Assembly: GCA_033065855.1 (NCBI GenBank)
Contig: JAVXUO010001311.1
Coordinates: 620,001 to 684,000, forward strand
Origin: Escallonia rubra
Lineage: Eukaryota > Streptophyta > Magnoliopsida > Escalloniales > Escalloniaceae
Reading direction: 5' to 3'
Length of the DNA: 64,000 nucleotides
Both the position numbers and the translations under genes were made by a program. A model generated the notes under the pieces. That model did no database searches, was not told where the DNA came from, and worked only from the letters and a program-made list of their open reading frames with translations. This document shows positions 25,166 through 38,192 of this stretch, one piece after another. Position 1 is the stretch's first letter, and the number at the start of each line of letters is the position of its first letter.

Positions 25166-28100
25166 ATGACGGAGGTGATCCTCCACATATACGACGTGAC
25201 GAATAGCGGCTCGGACAAGACGAACAACACCATTGTTCAGATCAACAAGATCTTCAAGGACGGTATCGGCCTCGGCGGCATCTTCCACAGCGCCGTTCAG
25301 GTCCCCCCTCACCCTCTGTGTGTGTGTGTGTGTGTGGTTTTGTATTTCTCCGTTAAGTTTTGGAATGTTCACGAGATCTAAGCTTTTAGTTCCGGTGTTT
25401 CGTTGTTGCTTTGTGCTTTTTTTACTGTCGTGGAACGCACTAAATTTTCTTGTGTTGATTATAGCAGTATTTTTTGTTAGAATTGTGTATTCTATTAGCC
25501 TTTTATTCATGTTTGATTCTGGAGCGTTGTTAGTAGAAGTGGTTATGCTAGATGAGAAAAGAAATCGGCAGATGGTGACATAGATTGAACTCTTATGCTA
25601 CCTAGTGTTTGTAGAACTATTCTAGAAAAAGGGAGGAGATGAGAAAAGAAATTGGCAGTTCCTCCATCATAAGTATTACATTGAATTCCAGCATATACTT
25701 ATCCTCCCCCTTTACTCTGCCATGTCGGTGTGGTATTATAGCGAGAGGCAATCTGACTAATTCCTCTTTAAAAGAATTGTAGATGCAGATTGGGACATTA
25801 AAAGGACTTGTAAGCCCCTGATTGAAAAACGAATCTAAGAACTAGCCTTTTTGTTTGATGAACCCCTCAAATTCACCTTAGAACTAGGATTGCAGTGCTT
25901 GAATAATAACAGTTTGTCGACTGTTATCTGAAGTTCAAGTTTTGTTTATTTTTAGGTTAAGTCTTCTTTTACTATGAAGTTGTTAAACTTCTAGTAGGTG
26001 AATCTAATGAGAGAACCACTCTGTCTTTGGTCATTTGTATGCTGCCTGAGATTTATGGTTGCAGAAAATTTGCATTTTATTGAAGGCATTACTTGTTAAG
26101 GTTGCATACCTCAGGTGTCATTTCTAATGATGTATACTAGAGGGAGAGGGATACATGAGTTTTAGAGCTCTTTATCCACGCAGAGGCTTGGCACTGTTCT
26201 AACATATAATAAGACTGCAATTAACTGGTAGTGTTCTGCAATAAATGATACTGGGACCCATACACTGCAGAATAGGTGAAGAATTTGAATGGAACTGGGT
26301 GAAGTGAGAGTAAAGGTGACAACGATGAGATGACATCAACTTACTTGACGATGTGTCTAATATTGTTACAAATGATTCAAATTGGAAAGAAAAAAAAATT
26401 GAACATTAGAGCCAAGAAAGTCCAAGAACGAAGAAAATGCTTGGAGAGTCAGTACAGTGGTGTCTCTTCCTCGACATCCTTTCTTAAGTATTGGAAAATA
26501 TTGCAAGAGCATTATTGAGGCTTCCATTGAACAATTTGAACTTTTAAATGATTTGAAATTGCTGTTATAGGTCTTGTATGTCACTAAAATGTCCTTTCTG
26601 TTGGAAACAACATGTTTCATGTATGCAATTCTATTTGTTTTGAATTAGCGTTTAAGGCTTCTTAGTCAGAAACTATTGAGTAATTTCTCCAGCTTTTCCT
26701 GATGGGATTGAATGGTTGAAATTACCCATGATGCACGGGGTCTTGTCAGCCACCAAACGTCATCCAATAATGTGGCAGTATGTGGGATCCCACTGGCCAA
26801 GTTTGGTGGCTGATAGGACCTTACAAACCATTACGGTTATTTCAAGTAAGGAATGGCACCTGACGAAGCAGGGTTCAACTTTTCATTGGTATCTGGCTAA
26901 GCATACATTGTCAAAGGATCACACTGATGTTTTCAAGTCAAAACACATTTTCGCAGCAGGCAGTCTTAACATTTTTTTTCTAACTGTACGCATGTGGTTG
27001 ATAGAAGACAAAGTTCGAGAAGAAAAGACAGAAGTTGAGTTATTAGGAACCTCACTTAACTAGTGAGCTAGGGTTTTTCAGAAAGTAATTCATACCTCTC
27101 CAGAATAATCGTCTTTGTACAGACGTCTGTGGCTCTTTGACACAGAAAATAATGGCTGTAGCTGAAAGCAAGGCCCATTAAGGAAGGGTTTTCGACCCTA
27201 GATATCTCCGAAAACTCGCTATGGCCAGACTCAGGTTCTGCTATCTGGAAATCACCAAAATCTCTTGATGGCTTACCTCAAGTTGTGCTAACTTCGTGAA
27301 TCGAAGTCACACTTACTTATTTGTCCTGCACTCCTGCCACTTAACCCTCTTTTTTCCCGCTTACTTAGGATTTAGTCCTCGTGTCTTTGTAGGTCCTTCA
27401 AGAATGATCTGTACACTTTCTGGTCCCTCTCTATCCCAATTAAACTTGGGCCCAATTAATCATCTTGTTGAGCGTTTTTTAGTTTATTCAATTGCCTATT
27501 TATTCCTTAAAGGTAGTTGCTCTTCAAAGACATGCTTTGATGGAAGAAGTGCCTTCTAGAAACCTTTGCTCATTTCAGAATGGTCCTCTCGGACAGGAAA
27601 GTAATCTCTAGCTTACTTGGGATTAGTCCTCCAGGCATGAGCTTACTTCAAGTATGATCTCTGCCCTTTTCAATACCTTGCTTGCAATGCGATAAACCCT
27701 AGGTCCCATTGCTCATGTCATGTCATGATTTTTATCCCTTAAAGGTAGTTTTCTTTTCAAAGAACGGCTCTGATCCTAAAGACCTTCGAGCTTTTGGTTT
27801 TGGAGGCTCCCTCTCCACCTCTCCAGTCCTGGCCATCTTGGAACTTGTTCCTATAGAGGTCATTTCCGCAAGATGGGATGCCAATGTGATATAACTAGTG
27901 GTATATTGAATCAGAATTATGGAGCCTGCATCTTATGCGTAGCCTGACGCACAAACTAGTATGCATGGCAATAGCGGAAAATTATCGTTGGGGATGAATG
28001 TGATCGGTTTTGATTTATTAGGATATAAGATTTGTTAAGTCAGGCCTTAATCTTTAGTAAATTCCATTTTTTAATTCTTGACATATTGCTCATCTAGTCT

Positions 28101-31100
28101 TAGAAAGAAAAGAACGAAGTTATATCGATGTGTATCAGGAAAATGCCATATCTTCAAGGTTCCCGTCATGCTATAGTTACACTTTTAAATGTGATTATAA
28201 GAGGCGGCCATTGTGGGGTCTGAGGGTCGATATACACAACCTACCCTTACTTTTGGAGAGGTTACTCCCTTGTTTTGACCCCGTGATCTCCAGATCAAAT
28301 GGAGCAACCATTACTGTTATTGCGATCTCTAAGGACTTTGCATTTATGCAATAGAGTTCTCAATCTTTTCAAACCTTAGTGAAATGTGCAAAAACATATT
28401 TGGCATCTCACATGTTTATACCTCTGACATGTGCATGCAGCATTTAATTTTCCTTACATAGTTTTTGACCATTTTCGCCGTCTGTATTCTTGATTTTCTG
28501 TTTGCTTCTCTTTAACACTTAATTTGTTGAACACTTTGCATTAACATTTGGATGTGGCTTTAGGTTGGAGCTGATTTTTAGACAAGTATGGAATTTTTGC
28601 TGAATAGTACATTTAGTAGCACTAACATTAAGATGGTATATTAATTGTATGACAGATTTATGGAGATGATGAATGGTCATTTGGGTTTTGCGAAGAAGGC
28701 ACTGGAGTGTTTAGTTGCCCTTCGAGAAAGAATCCAATGTATACATATCGTGAATTCATTGTCCTTGGAACGACAAACTTCTCTATCTTCAAGGTTAATC
28801 AGATTCTGAGAGAGCTTAGTAGAGAGTGGCCCGGACATTCTTATGACTTGTTATCAAAAAACTGCAATCACTTCTGTGATGAGTTCTGTGAAAGGCTCGG
28901 GGTGCCTAAGCTTCCTGGTATCTATCTCTCTCTCCCCTCTCTCCCTCTATCTCTCTCTCTCCCCCCCTCCCTCCCCCCTCTGTGTGTGTGTGCTCTGTAT
29001 GCATCTGCACATGCGTGGGCAGTGTGCTTTTACGTGTATTGAAGATATGGCAATCTGATTTCAGCCTTTTTTGTGTACTACCCTTTTATTAATTATATGT
29101 TGCCCAACTATGAGTATGCTTTATATTTTTTGCCCTCAAACTCTAGATGCATTAATGTCATCCTATATAAAGTGTGGACACTTCAAGCAGAGGGCAAGGT
29201 GACACTCTCAGACATTTGTTGGCACTGTTAGGGACCTACTTTGCTATATCTGATCTGCACCTCATTTTTGGCTAAACATACTTGTGTCGCTTTGCACTTT
29301 TAGGGACAAATGGGGTGCAAATGGCAAAAAGATTAGCCTCGCCCTTATCAGATTAAGCCAGAAGTGGTAGAATATCTACTTACTGAGTTGTATTGTTCTG
29401 AGAAATCATATGCATGTTGGAGAGGCACCAATGCCCGTCTTTAAAAATAAACAAACTAAGGCAGTTGATTGGTAGAGGGAGAAATTGTTGCCAGAGCCTA
29501 ACAAAGAAGATCAGAACCAAGTAAATATCTTCAAGATGATGACGCCAATAATTGATGACAAAATTAGCGACAGAGATTCCACCATTAAGGTTTTGACGGT
29601 CTCTGGATGGACCACAAAGATACTTCGTAAACAAGGATTTGATGTTATAGTCTAGGGCAAGGCAATCAGCAATGTGGTTGTTGATAAGTGATAACATTAC
29701 CCAGCAAGTAGATCAACAGAGCAAAACTCTAACCCCAACCTTACCATTGTTTAATATACGTGATGAGGAAGAGAAGCGGGATTTCTTTCGAAAGCTTCAA
29801 ATTCCATCTTTAAGCTCTTTAATGCTTTACATTCAAAACTCATTCTAGAGCCTTATAGAAGGATGAATTATATTTTTATACTATGACCAAATTAAGCCAT
29901 AATAGGAATTTGCTATGAATTGAGGTTTCACTTATTGTGGAGGTGTATTCGGTGGTGCACTTTTTTGCAGGTAATACATGTCAAGAGAGTCAGATGGTTG
30001 TAGAATTATGACCTACGGGCAGTTGGTTTCATCTTCTCTTTAGAAGGAAAATAGGTAGTTGGTATAATTGCAAACCATTTAAAGAGGGGCGGTTGGCGAA
30101 AACTTGCAAAACATAGAATAAGATTGATCTGGCAGTATGGTCACAAAGCTTTGGAAGGATCCTTTCTGGCGAGATTAATGGATCAGCTTCTAATTGTTGT
30201 TGAACATATCACTGTTCATATAATAATATGGCCCCGCGTGTTGTGTTCTGACTTTTTGAATATTGCTGTATTGTTCCATTTTATCTTCCTGCTCCATGGC
30301 TTTCATCATTGCAAGGGAATTTTTTAATGGACAGTATATGACAGTGTTCGGTAGGTATTCAGTAACGAAAGATTTTTTGAATCACCTAAATGCCATTTAC
30401 GTTTCTCACACATGCTTTTTTGTTTCCTTTCCCATTGGTAAGAGAAACTAAGTTATTAACACTTTCAGGTAGATGTATGAAAAACTTAGAAGATAATTTC
30501 CTTTATTGTGGTGTATGCATGTTCACATCATACCATGTTTTGGGCGTGTCCTTGTGTTGAACGTGGTAGTTTGCTTAAAGACGATCCAAAAAGTTTGATA
30601 CTCCTGTATGCATAGTATCCATTCGACCATCAAAGTAATGCGGTTAACCATGTGCAGTGGATTCTTTACCTCATAACTTACATGCTTCTGTTATTAGTTG
30701 TTGGTTACCAGTTGTCAAAACTATTTGTATGCAACACTTGAATTTACTTCTCTTTTTGTACACAAGACTGGTCTAACAGTGGAATTGACTGCTTCCCAAA
30801 ATTTAACCTTGCTGGAAAATTGTGGAGTTCGATTTTCGTTTATATGTTTATACCTTAAAAAGTTGCATATGAGCTTCTGGTTTTCTTGTGAAGAATTTTT
30901 GGTGATGCAGCTTCCCTCTTTAAACTCGCTTGTGACGGGAAGTGGCAGAGAAAAGTTTTGTAGTAGCAATTTTTCATATGGACTTGTGGAATGTGATCTC
31001 ATAGCTTTCTTTTGTAACAGGTTGGGTTAACAGGTTTGCCAATGCTGGTGATGCTGCTGCGGAAATAGCTGGAAACACAGCTTTTCGGGTAAGACTTGCT

Positions 31101-31658
31101 TACTCTTGTTCTGATTTTCTTCTTCACTCACTCGTACCGCAACCTCTTAACTAACAAGGAAAAGGAAAGGGGGTTGGGGTTCTTTTTCTCGGGGTGGGAG
31201 CCTAACCAACTGCACCAGGTCTTGAATCTTGTGGAACGTTCATGTTTGATTTTAGCAACCTCGAACATAGCTGTTGGTGCTATTTGTGAACAGCTACGCA
31301 TTTCATATTTGTTTTGTTAGATTTTCAGATTTTGTTATTTACTCTTGTTTATTTGTGGATGTAGCTGAGACAAGCTAAAACTGAGATAGTATCAGCAAGC
31401 AAAGTGGCATATCGGTTTCTCGCGGGTGTTACTTCTAATGGTGCTCCAGATTCCCCGGGCAATTCAAGCAGAGGAATTCCTAGATTCCAATCTACTTGGT
31501 TTAAAAACCTTGTATCTGCTGGTCCAAAACCACCTAGTAGTTCAGAACTTGAAAATGGAGACGAGGACGTTCTGCAGCGAAAACGGCAGGATGCAGAAGT
31601 CCCACAGCGACAGAAACCACCGCAGACATCTGAGGAACGGTTTCCACCGGGGCATTAG
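25166..31658 (+). CDS. PPPDE/DeSI-like thiol peptidase (four exons)
   Basis: Exons are 25166-25300, 28656-28917, 31021-31088 and 31365-31658; junctions are GT..AG and in phase, giving 252 residues. The PPPDE fold occupies about residues 1-140. The catalytic pair is visible: His41 in IFHSAV and Cys115 in NCNHFCDEFCERLG. Other family landmarks are YGDDEWSFG, YTYREFIVLG and WPGHSYDLLSKNCN. A Gly/Ala helix (NAGDAAAEIAG) and a polar, disordered tail follow, ending in PPGH. PPPDE proteins are papain-like isopeptidases; animal DeSI-1 removes SUMO and some members act as deubiquitinases or S-depalmitoylases. Plant substrates are mostly unknown. Intron 1 (25301-28655) is long and carries a SINE; introns 1 and 2 begin with pyrimidine-rich microsatellites. 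Confidence 0.95.
25304..25338 (+). repeat. CT/TG microsatellite just after the intron 1 donor
   Basis: The intron begins GTCCCCCCTCACC and runs at once into about 11 TG units (25317-25338). The donor itself is weak (GTCCCC). Confidence 0.9.
27362..27780 (+). repeat. Imperfect direct duplication inside intron 1 of the PPPDE gene
   Basis: Two blocks share landmarks in the same order: CTTACTTAGGATTTAGTCCTC at 27360 against CTTACTTGGGATTAGTCCTC at 27612, and CCTTAAAGGTAGT before CTTTTCAAAGA or CTCTTCAAAGA at 27507 and 27737. The shift is about 230-250 bp. It looks like an old internal duplication. Confidence 0.5.
28205..28335 (+). mobile_element. Au-like SINE fragment in intron 1 of the PPPDE gene
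   Basis: The blocks GTCTGAGGGTCGATATACAC, then CCTACCCTTACTTTTGGAGAG, GACCCCGTGATCTCC and ATGGAGCAACCATTACTGTT match the body and 3' part of the widespread plant Au-type SINE (consensus recalled from memory). The tRNA-like head is not clear, so it is a partial or diverged copy. It lies about 320 bp before exon 2. Confidence 0.55.
28920..28994 (+). repeat. CT/TG-rich microsatellite just after the intron 2 donor
   Basis: Intron 2 starts GTATCTATCTCTCTC and continues as CT- and C-rich DNA, ending in a TG run at 28980-28991. Confidence 0.9.
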
Positions 31659-32202
31659 TTCTTTGTGTACTTGTTAAAGCCATTAGCAAATTATTCGTTG
31701 TGAATGTGTAAAGTTTAACGATGAAGTTTCCTATTGCTTAAAGTAACATCATAACCTTGTTTTTAATCACGTTTCTTAGTACGGACCGATCGACATTCAT
31801 TTCAGCTTGTAGCTCGTTGTTGTTGGCAAAATTGATGATATGGTCTAGGAAGGCGTGCTACTCGGCAAAGAAGAAACTCTGGACCAATGGATCATACTTG
31901 CTTCGTCCGGTGGTTGACTGTGGTTCGGGTTGCCAAGTCAATTATATGTTTTGACAGCCCTAGTAGGGTTGATCCCGGATGTGAAAGTTGGTTACTGTGG
32001 CTGCAAATTGGAACGCGAAAACAGGAGTGCAGTTCGGTAACCGGATTTCGAACTTTTTCCTCAATTTGCAAATTGGTAATTTTCTTGGGTGCTTGGTTGA
32101 CAATTTGACGTTGTGCACAGAACTTCTGCAAAATGATAGACAACATCGTGTTAGGTTAGCAAGCACGTTGGGGAACAAACTAGAGTTTTGAGAAAGGATT
32201 CG
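31659..32202. other. 3' flank of the PPPDE gene
   Basis: Probable 3' UTR and spacer. The open frames on both strands around 31890-32190 overlap each other and show no protein similarity. Confidence 0.5.
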
Positions 32203-33211
32203 GGTATGTTTGAGAACAGTGGTTTTTAGTTTTCAATTTACAAAAAAATAAAAACAAAATCCTCTTTTGGTTTTTAGTTTTTAGTTTTTCTAAAAACTAC
32301 AATGTGTTTGGTAAGCATTTTTTTTTTTTTTTTTGTCTTTTAAAAATTGACTTTCACTAGAAACCATGACCGAACCACCGCCGCCGGTCAATGCCTTCAC
32401 CACCATCAAGCTTGTACCACCACCCACCCAACCATAGCAAGTCACAAAGTTTGAATCACAACACACCACCACCTCTCCATATCAAATCCCAACACCACCA
32501 CCATCAGAAAACCTTTCGCATCACCAGGCAGGACCACCAAGAAACCCATTGCACAACTGCTGCGATGGTGGCGCAGATCTGTGGGTGCAGTAGTGACAAC
32601 GGGGCGAATATGGGTGCGTTGGCGACGATGGGACAGAGGTGTGACAGTTTTAGCACCGGACACATCCACCGATCAGAGATCCATGGATGTTCGTTATCGC
32701 CTCTGTGTGATTCATTTGGCGATGGGTAGTGGTGGTGGGTAGAACAAATCTGCGAGTTCGGCTGTAAGGGAAGGGCACATTGGTGGGTGAGGTGGCGGCG
32801 ATGTGGGCAGGATATTAGTGAAGGTGGTGGTGATTGCAAAAATAAGGATTGGGCATATCTGTAGTTGTGGTGGTGATAGTTGGACAAGGTAGTGAATGGC
32901 AACGGTGGTGGGGTGTTGATATTAGTGGGGTGACGACGGTGGGTTGAGGTCAGGGCAGTATGGTGATGATAGTGTGATAGATGTGGGCGGCGACAGCATT
33001 CCGGTGGCGACGTGCAATGGTGACAGAATCATTTTACGGTGGGTGTGATGAAATGTGAAGTGAATTTTTGAGAAAAGGTTTCCAATTTGCTCCTAGTGAG
33101 GCGTGAAAGATTAACTACAAAATAAAAACCAACTCAAAACTCCAAAATGAAAATTTCAAAAATAGCCTTATTTTAAAAACTGAAAGGAAAAAAAAAACGA
33201 AAAACAAACGC
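32203..33211. mobile_element. PIF/Harbinger-like element, probably cut at its right end
   Basis: The left end GGGTATGTTTGAGAAC is followed by T-rich TTTTTAGTTTT stems; the right part is A-rich and ends near AAACAAACGC, which is the inverse of a GCGTTTGTTT end. The core is CCA-rich in its first half (32360-32540) and GGT-rich in its second half (32690-33010), much like the element at 20743-21723. No clear target duplication is seen because a LINE-like element begins directly at the right end. Confidence 0.5.
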
Positions 33212-34402
33212 TTTTTTTGTTGTTTTATTTTTGATAAATAAGATAATAGCATTGATAATTAAAAGGGTTACAAAGTTTGCCCAACGACATGTGAATGTCA
33301 CAATATTTCCGTGAATCATGCGTATACAAAACCACGAAGGTCAGAAATGAATAAATTACCTTTAAGCCTATACACATTACAGTTAAGCTGAAACAGAGCA
33401 TATCCTACACTTCAGCTTAACCTTAAGTAATATGTCAAGGACTAAAGGATACAAATTAAAACTTATTAAACCAAAAAAACACGTAAAATTAAACACATTA
33501 CAATGAGGAAGACACTTTGAAACCGCACAAACCAAAGGGGGTATACGACACCTATGCAATCTGAGCACAAAACGAGGGTGAGAGTGAGAGGCCATCAACA
33601 CGACAATTCCACACTTTTCACCGGCAATTCCAACGACCCAACAAGCACACAATACAGCCACTACCCCCCCCCCCCCCTATTACAAAACCCTTTCCAAACC
33701 CCCACCCCCATACAAGACCCAACAGAAACCCTGAAAACCTTGAAACCCCTCCCCCACCCCCCCCCCCCTCCCTAGGGCCCCCTTCCCCCCTCCCGAAACA
33801 CTAAAACCCCCAGCCCACCCGAGGCCCTGTCCCCCCCACCCTCCCTCCCAAGGAAATCACGATACAAAGAAACCTAGCAAAACCCCTATTAACCACTACA
33901 AAGAGCCCCCACAGCCAGCAGAAATTCTAGGTTATCGTTGCCGCCAGCGAAATTCCGGTCACCGCCGGCGAAGTTCCGGCCATCTCTCTAGCCCTCGAAA
34001 GCCTCTTCACACGTGCACAGGTACATATCTACCATCGGCCATTTCACCAAGACGATTGATCGATCAGATCTAGTAGATCAAGACTATGGTCAAGATCTAC
34101 ATAGATCGATTAGATCTGGCGATAATGTAGAGAGATATGAGCGACTCCATCTCCGATCGTGAAGATTTGGGGAGATCCATCGGCTGTCGCTACTCCGTCG
34201 TCCACCCTCCAGTTGCCGCGGGTCACCATTGCACTCCCCAAGTCACTAACACAAACCAAATGGAAGGGACAGAAAACGAAAACGAAAGAGAAGAGAGATG
34301 TAAGCAATGAAGCCCCAGCGCCACGGCTAACGCCGACGAGCTGTTTTGGTGGGCTGTTTAGAGAGAAGATAGAGAAAAAGTTTTAGAGAGAGAGAGAGAC
34401 TG
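33212..34402 (-). mobile_element. Short LINE-like element without open frames
   Basis: Read on the minus strand, it begins with (CT)n at about 34402, continues with a G-rich leader, and ends with TTATCTTATTTATCAAAAAT plus a T/A tail at 33212-33240. That end is typical of plant L1-type LINEs. The middle has C-runs (33664-33680, 33750-33840) and no reverse transcriptase. It looks like a LINE with its coding part lost, or a non-autonomous derivative. A similar arrangement is present at 38193-39400. Confidence 0.45.
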
Positions 34403-35056
34403 GACAAGTGCTGGTTTCTTTTTTAACGTTTTTTTTTAAACTGAAAACTTAAATATTATCAATCACTACCAAAGTTAACGAGAGTGCTTGTGAGTCAGGC
34501 TCTCCTTAGTTGCTACTTTACTTCTCAACTCTGACTCTCCAAAACTTTCATACGTTTCTTCCTCAAATTAATAAAGTTCTCGAATTTTTGCAATAAGTTG
34601 GTCAAGACCTTATAACTATCGAAGCAAGAGAAATTCGCCAGTATATTTTAGAACTGCAATAACTTGGATAAAGGTCGCATTGGACTCGAAATTCACAGCT
34701 GGGCCTTCACAAATACACACTACGGGTTCAACCGTTACAAAGACCGCAACGCATACCACTGCCCTCTACAGCAACAACCTCAGATGGAATATCAAATCAT
34801 CATAAGAAAGGATTCTACCTAACCATTTTTCATGATAGTCACTCTGCTGAGAAATTAGAAATACTCCATTGATATCACAACTACTTCAAGAGACAAAAGC
34901 TTCTGAAAAACAACAGAGAACAGCTTGATGTTTAAATAGTACGCGCGTCACAGTGTTCGATAAGCATATCTACAACACATTATTGAGAAGCAAGGTCACA
35001 ACTACTAGGAGAATACAGGGTGAGCGGACCAAACAACTGATTGTACTTGCAACTTT
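34403..35056. other. Spacer at the 3' side of the coiled-coil gene
   Basis: Probably holds the 3' UTR of the minus-strand gene at 35057-35692 at its right side. Nothing else recognised. Confidence 0.5.
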
Positions 35057-35692
35057 TTACCCTCTCAACATTCTGTTGAAAACGAACGTATCCACCTGTG
35101 CATCTTCCGCAATCTGCAGAGACGAAACAGCCTGTGCAGCCATTAGACCAGCAGAGATCTCACTAGAATCCCAAGCTCCCTCATGGAAATACGGCGTGTG
35201 GAGATCCCTGACAAAAGGGCCGGATGAGACAGTCCAGCCACCGTCTCCCCAGTCACTCCACTTGCGGATGCCAGATCTGTCAGCATCAGAAACCCACCCA
35301 ATTCCTTCAAGTGATTGGTTCGAAAGGTCTTGATGAGGAAGGACTGCTTCCCTTCCACCCATAAAGAACTCAAAATTGGTAGCACAATTCCATGTGTTCA
35401 ACCCTTCATCCTTCTTCAGCACGACTTTACACGAATCATCTGAGTCTTCACCAAGTAGGACACGCAGAGCAACTGCCTCAGCAATTGCAGCACCCTCCTC
35501 ATCAAGCCTCTTTTGTTCTTCTATCTTTTTCTGCTTCTTCTTTTCTAGTTCAGACCGGATTGCTGCAGAAGTAGCCAAAGTTTTTTCCATACGCCTCTTT
35601 TTTTTCTCAGCCTGTTTTATACGGTCCAACTCATCTTTCACTTGTTTTTTCTTCACTTTCCTAACCCCAGATGGCAGTTTCGTGGATTCCAT
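35057..35692 (-). CDS. Lysine-rich coiled-coil protein, NST1-like (Arabidopsis AT5G52550/AT4G25690 type)
   Basis: Uninterrupted coding frame of 211 residues. Residues about 10-75 form a highly charged helix (KVKKKQVKDELDRIKQAEKK, then KKKQKKIEEQKRLDEEG), a predicted coiled coil. A conserved hinge AEAVALRVLLGEDSDDS follows, and then an aromatic and Gly-rich C-terminal part (GIGWVSDADRSG, KWSDWGDGGW, AAQAVSSLQIAEDA). I recall Arabidopsis proteins of this layout annotated only as stress-response NST1-like; no biochemical role is known to me. The 5' leader is spliced: a CT-rich UTR exon ends at a GTACTTC donor near 37088, and at least one acceptor lies between there and the ATG at 35692. Confidence 0.8.
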   Translation of the reverse strand: MESTKLPSGVRKVKKKQVKDELDRIKQAEKKKRRMEKTLATSAAIRSELEKKKQKKIEEQKRLDEEGAAIAEAVALRVLLGEDSDDSCKVVLKKDEGLNTWNCATNFEFFMGGREAVLPHQDLSNQSLEGIGWVSDADRSGIRKWSDWGDGGWTVSSGPFVRDLHTPYFHEGAWDSSEISAGLMAAQAVSSLQIAEDAQVDTFVFNRMLRG

Positions 35693-37200
35693 TTATCCAA
35701 TGACACTGAACAATCTAAAAATCAGTTTCTTCAGCTAATCTTCTTTGAACCTTGTTCTTTAACAGTTCTCTACGATGTATAAAATATCTCTATAACAGTT
35801 TCTTTTCCTAATTTATAACTTGTTATGTAACAGGAAAACAATCAACGCCAAGGTAACCTACACCTACACCCACTCAGGTCTGAAGGAATACCTCATCTTG
35901 CGGACAATGCACTCCCAAACAGAAACAACTGGAGATAGGAGAAGAGAAAATTGGTAAGCACTAACAACCGTTGTTACCATTCTTCCTAGCTTCTCGGAAC
36001 CCTTGCATTTATCCATCTTGTACACGCCAATAGAAGGGATAATCTGATTAAAGCCAAACGTAAACAATTGAAACCACTTCAGATATGTCACATGACCCTC
36101 CCTTCTGCAATAAAATGAAGAAGCCAATGTGTGAGTGGATATAACTATATTGGTAAACAGTCCGATTAAAAGCAAAATGCATCAAAAACATCCAAAACAA
36201 ACAAGTGAATAAAATGCAATAACGTAAACGAACCATACTCTAGCCATGTAATCCCGGTAACAAGTCCACACAACCACCGAAAACTAAGATCCAGAAAACT
36301 GTCTTGAGATCTTAAAGAGACCCTCGACTAAATGAGTATCCGATCAGGATACTCCAAAAACAAACAATTTCCAAAAAAAGCACGCCCAGGACTCCACGCG
36401 TGTACTAGTTTGGAGATGCATTGAGACAAAAATTCAGCTATCGGATTCTTATGTATCAAACTGCTCACTACCCAAAATGTTCGTTCCCCCATTCATGTTC
36501 AACAGTAGGTCCGCACAGTGGTTTTATTCCTAGGTAAAACTCAATAGTTAATTGAACGAGACAGAGGTAATAGGAACACAGATTTAATAGACAGATAAAG
36601 GCAAACATTGTGCTGAGGATCTTATTCCTATCTTTAAAGCCCTTCGTCAACTGATTAGCCTCGTATGGTTCAACCCAAGCAAGTCATCAGAAAGTTCATT
36701 ACAAGTGTATCAGTAATATCGCAACAAGCAACTCAAGGAAGAAGATGAAAAACAACTAACAACCAACCAAAATAAAGTAGATAAGTGATTTGCATCGCCA
36801 CAAATGCTTAAGTACCTTATCAACCCAAATCCCTCACATCAATTGCGCAAAATAGGTTCAAAAAACAAAAAACCCCAATTACACATCAGTCACAACAAAT
36901 CCACAAAGTTCAGCATGTGATCCAGTCGACCCAATTCTTAAATCACCGAAATATAACCAAATCAGCCGCTACGACACATATACTACCACCAGATCGAACC
37001 CCCAAATCACACGATTAGATAACAGAAATGAAACAGTGATCAAATTCAACAACAAAACTCAACAAGAAAACAGCCAAAGTGAAGTACCGGGGTGAATAGT
37101 GAGAGTTGGGTGCTCGGATCTTGAGGAAAATTTGCTAAATTTTTTCAGGGAAAGTGAGAGGAAAATTGGGGAGAGGGAAATAGAGAGAGAGAGAAAAATA
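35693..37200 (-). other. Spliced 5' leader of the coiled-coil gene
   Basis: Read on the minus strand: a CT-rich start near 37195, a UTR exon ending CACCCCG at donor GTACTTC (about 37088), a long AT-rich intron, and acceptors TTGCAG (about 36107) and possibly TTCAG just before the ATG. A 103-codon frame at 35864-36175 crosses this zone but shows no family similarity. Confidence 0.5.
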
Positions 37201-38192
37201 ACTGATCACATGAGATTGCCGGTGAGACTTGGGAGGAGACGGGGACGAGTAGGAGAGGTAAGGGCAGTTCGGTCATTTCACACCAGCGAGATGTGGGTGC
37301 CTACGTGGCGGTTGAAGGAAGGTGATCTAGAATCTCTTGACTTTTTCTCCTTTGGGTACTCTGTACAGTCCATCACTGGGTGAGAGGGGACACGTGGAGG
37401 GCGATGGGGGGGGGGTGAGATTGGGTCGAGTGGGGCCCTCGTGGGATGCAATTCCAAGGCCGTCGATCGGTTCTACGGTCCAGATGCGAGATGCGTCAAC
37501 AACGTTTTATGTGAGGAAGTAGGGTTAGAAGAGTAATTTCAGCCCCGAAATGGAGCCCCATCAGGCCTTAAATTGGTCCCGGCCTGATAAGGGCTTAATT
37601 TCCGGCCTTTTGTTTAAGCCCGCTACTTGTGTCTTTGTTCGTGATTTTAGGCCCACTCATATGTAGGTAGACTCTTTACCGAATGCAATTAATCACTTAA
37701 AATTTAACGTTTCTAATTATTCTATTCAGGTGTATTTGATAATGCTTAATCTTGTATTGTTTTGAAAATTAATTCATGCGAGAAATAGACTAAATTTTTT
37801 AAGTCAAGCTACACTTGGAACTATTTCATAGATTTGAATTTCTGAATTTGTATAACTGAAAACTTAAAGCGGCTGATTACCACATAACAAAAAGTTAACG
37901 TAACAATGAAGATCCCATTCGGGGGATTTATATGTCTTGTTTATGCCATTGAGATATCACTTTTGTCGGTTTCATCTCAGGTACCAAAAGGTCATAAAAA
38001 GACGATCTTCATAGAACAAATTAATTGACATGGAAATGGAAAAATAGTTTCTAATACCCTTTAAATTCACACCGTTTTCAACTTTTACGAGTTGTCAGGT
38101 AAGACATGGAAAGTCTGCAATTTATTTTCTATTTTTACCTCAGAGTCTTTCATCTTAACGTAACAATGAAGAATCACTGACACTTCATATAA
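37201..38192. other. Spacer without a recognised gene
   Basis: GC is raised up to about 37640 (upstream of the coiled-coil gene), then falls. Open frames at 37099-37522 are on the opposite strand to the leader and lack protein character. Confidence 0.5.

Noticed and set aside
26716-27063. 115-codon frame within intron 1 of the PPPDE gene
   Set aside because: It has no recognised domain and lies in a spliced intron with other non-coding repeats.
35864-36175. 103-codon minus-strand frame in the leader of the coiled-coil gene
   Set aside because: No family similarity, and it crosses the region where leader splice sites are expected.
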